DNA of 64,000 nucleotides from Stackebrandtia nassauensis DSM 44728 (GTDB taxonomy: Bacteria > Actinomycetota > Actinomycetes > Mycobacteriales > Micromonosporaceae), in the NCBI RefSeq assembly GCF_000024545.1, contig NC_013947.1, positions 310,001 through 374,000 of the forward strand. The letters are read 5' to 3'. This document shows positions 7,762 through 16,200 of this stretch, piece after piece. Below the pieces are notes generated by a model that made no database searches, had not been told where the DNA came from, and worked only from the letters and a program-made list of their open reading frames with translations. Every line of letters starts with the position of its first letter. The first letter of the stretch is position 1. The position numbers were made by a program, and so were the translations under genes.

Positions 7762-8126
7762 CCGCCGCCCCAGTCCGAGGCCTCCTCGGCTGCCAGCTCG
7801 TAGCGGTTGAGCGGCTTGCGACCGATCCACACGTCGGCGACGTGCGCGGCCAGGTACATGACGCCGAACACCAGCCCGTAGCGGCGCCACTGCGCGTCCC
7901 GGTGGTGCTTCTCGTGGGCGATGAGCCCGTCGGACAGCGGTCCGCGCGAGCGCCCGGTGACGAACACGTCGCCGTACTGGGTGCCACCCTTGCCGTAGAG
8001 CCGCAATCTGCCGGATCGGCACACCCGCAGACCATCTACTGTGCTGCTTTGTCCGCCGGTGGCGCGGACGACGCGCTCGACGATGGAACCGAGCAGTCTC
8101 GACTGCGAAGCCGTGAAACTGGACAT
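7746..8126 (-). CDS. HExxH-motif small protein, unknown function
   Basis: A 126-residue protein with a zinc-protease-like HEKHH (in LIAHEKHHRDAQW, about residues 69-81) followed by a hydrophobic helix (LVFGVMYLAAHVADVWIG). The layout resembles small actinobacterial proteins annotated as hypothetical with an HExxH helix, but peptidase activity has not been shown for such short forms and no third ligand is obvious. The start is the ATG at 8126. The last 16 bp overlap tail-to-tail with the alpha-galactosidase gene. It is divergent from the Nudix regulator gene (49 bp gap). Confidence 0.7.
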   Translation of the reverse strand: MSSFTASQSRLLGSIVERVVRATGGQSSTVDGLRVCRSGRLRLYGKGGTQYGDVFVTGRSRGPLSDGLIAHEKHHRDAQWRRYGLVFGVMYLAAHVADVWIGRKPLNRYELAAEEASDWGGGYPRP

Positions 8127-8175
8127 GACATCCTCCAGTGGGCTTTACCGGTAGAACACGTGGCCATAATGACCT

Positions 8176-8865
8176 ATGCCCGTCACGCATGCTTTTTTCT
8201 CGGTGACCGTCGACCTCGTCGTGCTGACCGTCCAGCGGGAGACGCTGTCGGTCCTGCTGATCAAGCGGGCGTTTGATCCCTTTAAGGACAGTTTGGCGTT
8301 GCCGGGCGGTTTCGTGACCGAAGGCGAGGACCTCATGGCGGCGGCCTCCCGGGAACTGGCCGAGGAAACCGGACTGTCCACAGCCGAAGGGCACCTGGAA
8401 CAGCTGGCCACCTACGGCACCCCGGACCGTGACCCCCGGGGCCGGGTCGTCACGGTGGCCTACCTGGCGCTGTTGCCCGACCTGCCCGCCCCCCGGGCCG
8501 GCTCGGACGCGGCAGCCGCCGCCTGGCACCCGGTACCGTCCCTGTTGGACAAAGAGGACGTGCTCGCCTTCGACCACCACCGCATCCTGTGCGACGGCGT
8601 GGAACGAGCCCGCGCCAAACTGGAGTACTCCTCACTGGCGGCCGAGTTCTGCCCGCCCGAGTTCACCATCGCGCAACTGCGACGCATCTACGAGGCCGTC
8701 TGGGGTGCCACAGTAGACCCGCGCAACTTCCACCGCAAGGTCACCGGCACGCCCGGCTTCGTCGTCGCCACCGACAACTACACCGACGGCGACCGGGGCC
8801 GCCCGGCCCGGCTGTACCGGCGCGGCCCCGCCAGCTCCCTACACCCGCCCCTGCTGCGTCGCTGA
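8176..8865 (+). CDS. Nudix hydrolase-like transcriptional regulator (NrtR type)
   Basis: 229 residues: an N-terminal Nudix domain with an intact Nudix box (GX5EX7REUXEEXGU pattern, about residues 41-63, ending RELAEETGL) and a C-terminal winged-helix region (from FTIAQLRRIYEAVWG through NFHRKVTG). That two-part layout is the NrtR family, ADP-ribose-responsive regulators of NAD metabolism, some of which keep hydrolase activity. The intact Nudix box leaves hydrolysis possible. The short C-terminal tail (RRGPASSLHPPLLRR) has its coding DNA duplicated immediately downstream. No NAD biosynthesis gene is in the window, so the target is unknown. Confidence 0.88.
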   Translation: MPVTHAFFSVTVDLVVLTVQRETLSVLLIKRAFDPFKDSLALPGGFVTEGEDLMAAASRELAEETGLSTAEGHLEQLATYGTPDRDPRGRVVTVAYLALLPDLPAPRAGSDAAAAAWHPVPSLLDKEDVLAFDHHRILCDGVERARAKLEYSSLAAEFCPPEFTIAQLRRIYEAVWGATVDPRNFHRKVTGTPGFVVATDNYTDGDRGRPARLYRRGPASSLHPPLLRR

Positions 8866-8933
8866 AACCCGGACCCGGCTGTACCGGCGCGGCCCCGCCA
8901 GCTCCTTACACCCGCCCCTGCTGCGTCGCTGAG
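8807..8933. repeat. 67-bp-period direct duplication of the 3' end of the Nudix regulator gene
   Basis: The last 58 or so bases of the Nudix gene (8807-8865, including its stop) recur at 8874-8933 with one base change (CTCC-CTAC versus CTCC-TTAC). The second copy is past the stop and is not translated in that frame. It overlaps the end of the degraded MFS remnant on the other strand. This is a recent tandem duplication. Confidence 0.93.
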
Positions 8934-9085
8934 ACTCGGCCAAGCCTGGCTAAGGCTGCATTCAGCGCTTTCCTTCTACGGTCAAAGTAGGGGAGGAGGA
9001 TGGTGGACCCCATGATCGCCAGCGCGACGAGGCCGTAGCCCACGCCGCTCAGCACGAGGACATCGCCGTGGCCTGAGATCAAGGA
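8906..9085 (-). pseudogene. C-terminal remnant of a second MFS transporter gene
   Basis: On the minus strand the peptide SGVGYGLVALAI plus a basic tail (PYFDRRRKALNAAL) closely matches the last transmembrane helix of the complete MFS gene just upstream, which has the identical SGVGYGLVALAI. At DNA level 42 bases are identical (9012-9053 versus 9305-9346). The rest of the protein is missing, so this is the stump of a duplicated or recombined transporter gene. The C-terminal tail after the helix differs from that of the intact copy. Confidence 0.8.
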
Positions 9086-9225
9086 GCTGGCCGCGCTTTT
9101 CGCCGCTGAAAGCCGGACGGTTCGACAACTAAACGTCACATCCATGGTGCCCCTGCCGAGCCAGGGGCACCATGCACCTAAGCCAGGGCACCAGCGGTCA
9201 TGTACCCAAACCCGGGCGCCAGCGA

Positions 9226-10470
9226 TCATGCCCCCAGGCCCGGTTGGTCGAAAGCCTTAACCTGGCGCCTCGGCGGCCGTCGGGCCGACACGGACACGAC
9301 CACGATGATCGCCAGCGCGACGAGGCCGTAGCCCACGCCGCTCAGCGCGAAGGCGCCGCCGTGGCCGACCTGGCTGGCCGCCAGCGCGTAGGCCGCGTAG
9401 ATGACGATCGACGACGCCTCCAGCGACAGGCCCGCCACCGACGTGACCGTTGCCCGCGCCGGGCCGGTGATCGCGTTCTGGAGCCGCACCTCCGCCACCA
9501 CGCCAGCCGCGTTGAACATCGCGAACGCGGGCAACAGCAGCAGGAACCCGGCGATGCCGCCGTACAGTCCCGCCGTCACCGTGACGGCCGCGCCCAAGCC
9601 GAGCCCGGCCGCCAGCCGTCGCCACGACAGCCGCTCCGCCCGGCCCGCCAGCAGCGCGCCGACCGTGATGCCGCCGGTCAGCGCCGCCACCAGGTACGGG
9701 ACCAGTGGCTTGCCCGCGCCGAACTCGACCGCCAGCAGGGCCGCGAACTCCTCCAGGGAGCCCCAGATCGCGGGCACGATCGCCACCATCGCCACCGAGA
9801 ACATCACGACCCGGCTGCCGCGAACCTCGCGCAGGCCCGCCAGCAGCGTGCGTCCGTAGGCCCGGAGTCCGTCGAACTCGGCGTGGCGTTCCTCGCGGTG
9901 TTCGGGCATCGCCAGCGCCACCACGGCGGCCAGCGCGCACACCGCGACGCTGCCGATGCCCAGGGCCGCATAGCCTCCGAGCGCGTAGACGGTGGGTGTC
10001 AGGAGCATCGCGATCAGCACCGCGACCGTCTGGCTGGCCCGGGCGCGGCCCGCGTAGGTCGCGTAGCGGTCGGTGGCCCGGTGGTGCTTGAGATTGTCGT
10101 ACACCAGCGCCTCGGTCGCGCCGGTCTGCAACGCCCCGGACACTCCCCACAGGACGAAACCGGCCAGGAACGCCGGGTATGACGGGAACGCCACCCACAG
10201 GCCGTATCCCACGGATCGCAGCAGCGGCGCGATCGTCAGCAGCAGCCGGCGCGGCAGTACGTCGGCCAGCACCCCGGAGGGCACTTCGAGCAGGACGGAG
10301 GTCAGCGACCAGGCGATGAGCAGCGAGGTGATCTCACCGGTCGACAGACCGGTGTCGACGAACAGCAGGGTCTCCAGCGCGTACAGCAGGATGAAATCGT
10401 TGAGGAACTCATAGGCGCACCACAAGAGCCCGATGCGGCCGACAGACGTGCCGCGGGTAATGACAGACAT
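9226..10470 (-). CDS. MFS transporter (12-TM exporter-like)
   Basis: A 414-residue integral membrane protein with about 12 hydrophobic helices. The MFS signature loop between helices 2 and 3 reads PSGVLADVLPRRLLL, and helix 4 leads into a family-typical acidic/His segment (ATEALVYDNLKHHRATDRYA). The layout suggests proton-coupled export of a small molecule or drug. The start is the ATG at 10470, in MSVITRGTS. The upstream minus-strand genes (a frameshifted membrane gene and a winged-helix regulator) point the same way across a 158-bp gap, so the regulator probably controls this exporter. A degraded copy of its own C-terminus lies just downstream. Confidence 0.88.
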   Translation of the reverse strand: MSVITRGTSVGRIGLLWCAYEFLNDFILLYALETLLFVDTGLSTGEITSLLIAWSLTSVLLEVPSGVLADVLPRRLLLTIAPLLRSVGYGLWVAFPSYPAFLAGFVLWGVSGALQTGATEALVYDNLKHHRATDRYATYAGRARASQTVAVLIAMLLTPTVYALGGYAALGIGSVAVCALAAVVALAMPEHREERHAEFDGLRAYGRTLLAGLREVRGSRVVMFSVAMVAIVPAIWGSLEEFAALLAVEFGAGKPLVPYLVAALTGGITVGALLAGRAERLSWRRLAAGLGLGAAVTVTAGLYGGIAGFLLLLPAFAMFNAAGVVAEVRLQNAITGPARATVTSVAGLSLEASSIVIYAAYALAASQVGHGGAFALSGVGYGLVALAIIVVVSVSARRPPRRQVKAFDQPGLGA

Positions 10471-10628
10471 GGAACCTTCCAGAACGAAAGAGACGGGGAA
10501 TCCGGGAGTGGTGCTCGCCGGGTGGTCCTCGGCTCCGTTGGGGAAGGTCTTCAGTGAGGACCTAATGTCGTCGGATCATGGCGCCATTATGACCGGTCCG
10601 GACGATTCCGGCCAGTCGAAATCCCGGG

Positions 10629-10931
10629 TCACAGCCGGTCCCCGACGATGCCCCGCAGCGCCGCCAGGTGCCCTTCGAAGGCGGTGCGTCCCGCGTCGGT
10701 CACCCGCACCGACGTGCGGGGTCGCTTGCCCTGGAACTCCTTCTTGACCTCGAGGTACCCCGCCTCCTCGAGCGTCGTGATCTGTTTGGACAGTGCCGAG
10801 TCGGACAGGCCGACCTCGTCGCGCACCAGCCGGAACTCGGCCCAGTCCAACGGGATCAGGAACGCCATGATGGACAGTCGCGTCGGGGCGTGGATCAGGG
10901 CGTCGAAGCCCGGCTGCGGCACGGGGCTCAC
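10629..10931 (-). CDS. Winged-helix transcriptional regulator (MarR/ArsR-like, 100 aa)
   Basis: A 100-residue DNA-binding protein: HAPTRLSIMAFL near the start, LSDSALSKQITTLEEAGYLE (recognition helix and wing entry) and the wing KRPRTSVRVTDAGRTAFEGH. This is the standard short transcriptional regulator with a MarR-type winged helix. The start is the GTG at 10931, whose GTGA overlaps the stop of the upstream membrane gene, so the two are translationally coupled. It most likely represses its own operon and the downstream MFS exporter. The ligand is unknown. Confidence 0.88.
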   Translation of the reverse strand: MSPVPQPGFDALIHAPTRLSIMAFLIPLDWAEFRLVRDEVGLSDSALSKQITTLEEAGYLEVKKEFQGKRPRTSVRVTDAGRTAFEGHLAALRGIVGDRL

Positions 10932-11226
10932 CTCGCGCCCCCGTCCAGGCCGCGCTGTCGCAGCACCCGACGCCGGATCAGCAGCTGGAACGGCCGCCCG
11001 ACCACGGCGATGAGCACGCCCAGGAACACCAGCGACGCGAGGCCAGCACCTTGAACGGCTCGGCCGGTTGCGAGGTCTGCCGCTTCGCGACGGCCAGCAC
11101 GGAGGCGACGAACCCGAGGTGGGTCTCGATCCAGTCGTCCAGCAGGTAGACGGCGCTGAACACCAGCAGCGCGGCGCCGAGTCCGTAGAAGTACGGCCAG
11201 GGCGTGTCGTAGGTGGGCCCCGGCAT
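10928..11226 (-). pseudogene. Two-TM membrane protein gene broken by a frameshift
   Basis: The 5' frame starts at 11226 (MPGPTYDTPWPYFYGLGAAL) and encodes one hydrophobic helix, then a linker FKVLAS. At about 11035-11042 the sense moves to another frame that supplies a second helix (SLVFLGVLIAVVG) and a tail RRRVLRQRGLDGGAR whose stop overlaps the start of the regulator by four bases. One base gained or lost reunites them into a protein of about 99 residues. The overlap with the regulator argues that the frame was until recently intact. It could also be a sequencing error. Confidence 0.75.
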
Positions 11227-11263
11227 TCTCGTTCAGTCCGTCCCTTTGAGAAAGGAAACTCGC

Positions 11264-11626
11264 ATGAAGAAACTGACCCGAATCCTCGGTGGCCTGGCCA
11301 TCGGCGCCGCGGCGCTGACGACCTCGCTGGCGGCGGCCTCTCCGGCACAGGCCGCCGACACCGAGGCGAAGCTGTCGGGCTGATGCTCCGCCGCCCCCGG
11401 TTTCAGTTGCACCGACGGCCTGGTGGGGCACAACGGCGACAACGCCGTGTGGATCAGCGTGAAGTCGGTCGGCGTCTCGTCCTGGGAACAGGTCGACGCC
11501 GAGACCGGTGTCGTCGCCCAGTCGGGCACCGGCAACGTCGAGCGCACCGTCACCGGCCTGTACAGCTCGTACACGCTGACCGTTTACTGTGGCCCGAGCT
11601 ACTACTGCTCGGCCGACGTCGAATAG
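11264..11626 (+). pseudogene. Small secreted protein gene with an in-frame TGA
   Basis: A ribosome binding site (AAAGGAAA) precedes the ATG at 11264. The frame encodes a Sec signal peptide (KKLTRILGGLAIGAAALTTS, then AASPAQA and the mature start ADTEAK), then a TGA at codon 40 (11381-11383), and then continues in the same frame for 80 codons with four further Cys codons and strong coding character (NAVWISVKSVGVSSWEQVDA) to a TAG at 11624-11626. The residue at the TGA sits where Trp (TGG) would fit before CSAAPG. A nonsense mutation is the simplest reading. Divergent by 37 bp from the membrane gene. Confidence 0.8.
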
Positions 11627-11671
11627 CCACTCTCCGAGCCGGCGGTGGAGAGGGACCACCGTCGGCTCATC

Positions 11672-12256
11672 TCAGCCCATCGAGTTGGTCGGGCTGGCGG
11701 GTCCACAGACGTAGCCGTCCGCGTCCGCCCGGGCCCGGAAGTCCCGGGTGGCGGATTCGGCGTCGCCCCAACGGCACCGCGGCACCAGCGGATTGTCGTC
11801 GCAGCCCTCACCGGTTCCGGTGCCGATGCCGTCCACCCGCCGGTTGTAGCGGTCGGTGAGCATCCAGCCGTCCGAGGCGGAGGTGTCGAAGCTGTACCAG
11901 ATGTCGGGCGACTGCGGGCCGGGGTGCTCCGACCTGCCCAGGTACTCGTCCCCGGCCAGCAGCAGGTACTGACCGAGTTCGCCGCGGGCGGCCAGGATGG
12001 TCCCGGCCGGGAAGGTGGTCATCAGGCTGGGCGAGCTGGCCGAGTCGCAGGCGTACAACCGCCACCCGCCGATGCTCACCGGGTTGTCACCGTCGTTGTG
12101 CAGTTCGAGGTACTCGTCGCGAGAGCCGCCCGGGCCACTGGGAGCCAGCTCGCTGATAACGGGGTTTCCGGTGGTCATCGCCGCCGCTGGCTGGGCGCAC
12201 AGAACACCCAGGGCGGAAATGGCCACAGTGGTCAAAGCGATGGTGGGGATAGGCAT
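11672..12256 (-). CDS. Secreted lamin-tail-domain protein
   Basis: 194 residues. A signal peptide (PIPTIALTTVAISALGVLCA, cleavage after AAA near residue 26) is followed by a lamin-tail domain: VISELAPSG, DEYLELHNDGDNPVSIGGWR and a C-terminal half with a Cys pair. LTD domains are beta-sandwiches often found on secreted bacterial proteins, frequently near nucleases. The start ATG at 12256 has a GAGG Shine-Dalgarno eight bases upstream. It is head-to-head with a second LTD gene (244-bp gap), and the two share the layout of EY/EFxEL and SGWRL blocks, so they look like diverged paralogs. Role in the cell envelope unknown. Confidence 0.85.
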   Translation of the reverse strand: MPIPTIALTTVAISALGVLCAQPAAAMTTGNPVISELAPSGPGGSRDEYLELHNDGDNPVSIGGWRLYACDSASSPSLMTTFPAGTILAARGELGQYLLLAGDEYLGRSEHPGPQSPDIWYSFDTSASDGWMLTDRYNRRVDGIGTGTGEGCDDNPLVPRCRWGDAESATRDFRARADADGYVCGPASPTNSMG

Positions 12257-12500
12257 GAAAACCTCTTCGTTCACGGACACCCACTCCGTCGCCGTCAGAG
12301 TACAGGCTCGGCTACTCCGTGAAACGGGCCCCCTTTGATTGGGCCCCTTGGCAAGCAACGATTGCCGGACGAAACTCGGTTGCAGGTCGTCCACCTCCAC
12401 CCACCTGGTAAGGGTGCGAAGCCGGACGGCCGTGGGGCCCCACCTCTCTTGTCCCCACTCGCCCGGGTCGACGCCCGGGCACCGAAAGGAGTCGTTACAC

Positions 12501-13115
12501 ATGCGACGCTCACTGGCAACGATCGGAGCCCTCGGGCTCATCGCAAGCGTATTCGGGTTCGGCGGCTCGGCCGCCGCGGCCGACCCGGCCAAAGACGAGC
12601 TCAAGGTTTCGCCCAACGTGGTGATCAGCGAAGTCAAGCCGCAGGGTTCGGACGGCGCCGAGGACGAGTTCATCGAGCTGTCCAACTCCAGCCTCGAGGA
12701 ATCGGTCGACATCTCCGGCTGGCGTCTGGTGACCTGCTCCAGCACCGGCGCGGAAGTCACCGCCTTCACGTTCCCGGCCGGCACCTTCCTGGAGCCGCAG
12801 GGCGAGAACGAAAGCCACTACCTGGTCGCCGGACCTGACTACAGCGGCGCCGTTTCCCCCGATGACCAGGTCGAACTGGGCATCGAGCGCACCGGTGGCG
12901 TCATGCTGCGCAGCCAGTACAACGCCCGCATCGACGGCCTGGGTTACTCCTCGACCGCCGGTGCCTGCGTGGAAGGCCCCGCCGCCGCTCGCCTGCCGCA
13001 GACCAACACCACCGACCTGTCCTCCCAGCGCAACCAGGAGTACAAGGACACCGACCAGAACAAGACCGACTTCGGTCAGATCCTGCAGAGCCCGCAGAAC
13101 CAAGAATCCGTTTAG
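12501..13115 (+). CDS. Secreted lamin-tail-domain protein
   Basis: 204 residues. A signal peptide (MRRSLATIGALGLIASVFGF, cleaved after AAA-A near residue 27) precedes an LTD domain with NVVISEVKPQG, DEFIELSNSSLEESVDISGW and FPAGTFLEPQG. The Asn/Gln-rich C-terminus (NQEYKDTDQNKTDFGQILQS) is probably exposed. The ATG at 12501 is preceded by GAAAGGA, a good Shine-Dalgarno. Its divergent neighbour is a paralog. A pair of strong stem-loops follows the stop. No catalytic residues are recognised, so a binding or scaffold role on the cell surface is the likeliest guess. Confidence 0.85.
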   Translation: MRRSLATIGALGLIASVFGFGGSAAAADPAKDELKVSPNVVISEVKPQGSDGAEDEFIELSNSSLEESVDISGWRLVTCSSTGAEVTAFTFPAGTFLEPQGENESHYLVAGPDYSGAVSPDDQVELGIERTGGVMLRSQYNARIDGLGYSSTAGACVEGPAAARLPQTNTTDLSSQRNQEYKDTDQNKTDFGQILQSPQNQESV

Positions 13116-13158
13116 GCCGTAAAAGACTGGGGAGTCCAGGGCCACAACCATGATAGGG

Positions 13159-13229
13159 GCGTGGGCCTTCCATTGAGGAAGGTCCACGCTCCGCCCACCT
13201 TGCCGTGGCGGAAACTGGCCACGGCAAGG
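13159..13229 (+). terminator. Two adjacent strong stem-loops, probable terminator region
   Basis: The first hairpin (13159-13189) is a 13-bp stem with one G-T pair (GCGTGGGCCTTCC with GGAAGGTCCACGC) and a 5-base loop. The second (13198-13229) is a perfect 12-bp stem (CCTTGCCGTGGC with GCCACGGCAAGG) with an 8-base loop and a short TTT after it. They lie 44 and 83 bp after the stop of the LTD gene. The U-run is weak, as usual in high-GC actinobacteria. Confidence 0.75.
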
Positions 13230-13290
13230 TTTCGCCTACATTTATGCTTTTCAATGCGTTAAGGGTCATGTCACTCTGTGGACAACTCAA

Positions 13291-16200
13291 GTGCCGAAAT
13301 GCTCGTCGGCACGTTTCCTCAGATGGGATGTGATTCCGTTGTTCAACAATGGAGCATTTCCGGTGACCTTGGTGCTTGCTGGTGCGTTGGGTCTGGCATC
13401 CCCGCTTCCGGCGTACGCGGCCGGTTCGGCGGCGAACGACGGACCGGCCGCCCTGGGCGGTAAGGCGACCGCGGTGACGCTGTTGACGGGGGACACGGTG
13501 TCCTTCCGCGACTTCGGCAACGGCAATCCACAGTACTCAGTAGACGCGGCCTCCCGGTCGGACGGCCGCGAGGTCGGTTTCCACGCCGAGGGCGATGTGG
13601 ACGCGTTCTACGTCTACCCCTCCGACGTGATGCCGTACGTGTCCAAAGGCGTCATAGATCGAGAGCTGTTCAACGTCACCGCGCTGTCCGAACAGGACCT
13701 GGACGACAAGTCCTCGGACGAGCTTCCGCTCATCCTCGGCTATGACCACAAGGGGCACCGTTCGGACAGGACGCTGACCCGTGCCGCCGACTCCCTGCCC
13801 GGTACCACCGACAGTCTCGGTCTGTCGACGATTCAGGGAGCCGGAACAATCCTCGACCGCGACAAGGCGGCGAAGTTCTGGCGCAGCCTCACCCGGGACA
13901 CCAAGGGCGCCAAGCTCTCCGAGGGCGTGAAGTCCATCGAACTCGACCAGCGGGTCTCGGTGGACCTGGCCGAGTCGGTGCCACAGATCGGTGCGCCGGA
14001 CGCCTGGCGTGACGGCCACACCGGAGACGGGGTGACCGTCGCGGTACTCGACACCGGCGTCGACGCGACCCACCCCGATCTCAAGGACCAGATCGCCAAA
14101 CAGGCCAACTTCACCGACGACGAGAGCGCCACCGACGGCCACGGCCACGGCACCCACGTCGCGTCCACCATCGCCGGTACCGGCGCCGCTTCCGACGGCA
14201 AGTACACCGGAGTGGCCCCGAAGGCGAAACTGCTGTCCGGCAAGGTCCTCAACACCGAAGGCGACGGCACGGCCTCGTGGATCATCGCCGGAATGGAATG
14301 GGCCGTGGAGAACCACGCCGACGTCGTGGGCATGTCGCTGGGCGGCGGCCCCACCGACGGCACCGACCCGCTGGCCCAGGCCGTGGACGAGTTGTCGGCC
14401 AGCAGCGACACGCTGTTCGTGATCGCGGCAGGCAACAGCGGACCGTCCCGCGGCACCGTCGCCACCCCCGGCTCGGCCGCCTCGGCCCTGACCGTCGGGG
14501 CCGTCGACAAGTCCGACCAGATGGCCGAGTTCTCCTCCCGGGGACCGAGGCTGGGCGACTACGCGGTCAAACCCGAGATCACCGCGCCCGGCGCCGACAT
14601 CGTGGCCGCCCGCGCCACCGGCACCACCATGGGCGAACCGGTCAACGAGCGCTACACCGCCACCAGCGGCACCTCGATGGCCACCCCGCACGTGGCCGGG
14701 GCCGCCGCGCTTCTGGCCGACGCCCGCGAGGGACTGCGCGGCCAGAAACTCAAGAACGCCCTGGTGTCCACCGCCAAGGACGGCGGATCCGCCTGGTACG
14801 CACAGGGAAGCGGCCGCGTCGACGTGCCGCGCTCCATCGGACAGGACGTGTATGCCACCGCCACCGCCGACTTCGGCGACCTGTCGAAGGCCACCGAACC
14901 GGTCAGCCGCGACGTGGTGTACACCAACGACACCGACGCTGCGGTCACCCTGACCCTGGCATCGGCGGTCGGCGACCAGTCCGGAACCTCGGCCGAGGTC
15001 CTGAAACTGTCCGACGACACCGTCACCGTCCCCGCCAACGGAACCGCCACGGTCACCGCGAAAGTGGACGGAACCTCGCTGGGACGCGGCACCTACGGCG
15101 GCGTCATCACCGCGAGTGCCGGTGACGTCAAGCTGCGCACCCCGATCGGCTTCGGCATCCGCTCGAACCACAAGCTGACCGTCAAGGTCAACGACTCCAC
15201 CGGAAAGCCCAGCGGCTTCGACTGGATCGTGACCCTGATCAACGACAGCTACGACCCCGACAACCCCAACGGCGACTCGTCCTATGTGCTCAACACCAGC
15301 GGTGGCGTCGCCTCCGCACAGGTGCCCGACGGCACCTACACCGCGATCACCGCGGTGTACGAGGGCGACTTCGGCAACTGGGTGCTGGACCGGGTCAGCC
15401 TGGTGACCAAACTGGAGTTCAGTGTCGACGGCGACACCGAGATCACCCTGAACGCCGCCGACGCCGTGGAGACCAAGGCCAAGGCCCCCAAGGCCACCGA
15501 GACCCGCGCGCACTGGGTGTCGATGAACCGGGAGTACGCCAACATCCCCGGCAAGTTCTACGCCATGTACGAGAACTCCGGCGGTGCCTACCCGATCCAC
15601 GTCTCGCCGACGGCGGCGGGAAAGCTGGGCTACCTGGCCGTCATGGACATGTGGACCCTGGCCGAACCCAAGGCGCTCAAGCCGGTGGAGAACAACGCCA
15701 AGCTGGAGTACAGCCAGATGCCCGGTTACAGCTACCATCTGCCGTTCTACTACCCCAACGGCGTGCCAGACACGCTGAGCCGCACGGTGTCCGACGCCGA
15801 CCTGTCCAAGGTGTACACCGTGTCGCACGCGGACAACCCCAAGGCGATCTACGAACGAAGCTGGGTGTCCCACCCGTCCAACGGGTCGCTGGTCTCGGCG
15901 TCGAAATACTATGTCGCCCCGGGGAAGTCGGTCGAGTACATGCTGGTCGACGACAAGCTGACCTGGACCCGCGCCACGACGCAGCTGTACTACCCGTCCG
16001 CCGGTAAGCGCTACTACCAGATCCAGTGGTCCTGGGACCGGTTCACCTCCGGTGGATCCGGGCCCGACGAGCACTGGTTCCAGGCACCGTCGCTGCGCGG
16101 CGGCGCGGTGGACCTGCGACGCGAGTTCCTCGGCAACCCGGCGGGCGTGTCCACCGCGGTGGCCTTCGCCCGCGGCGGACCCCAGAACGGCGAGTTCGTG

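Noticed and set aside
11381-11383. Selenocysteine at the in-frame TGA
   Set aside because: No SECIS-like element is evident and the position fits Trp; nonsense mutation is simpler.
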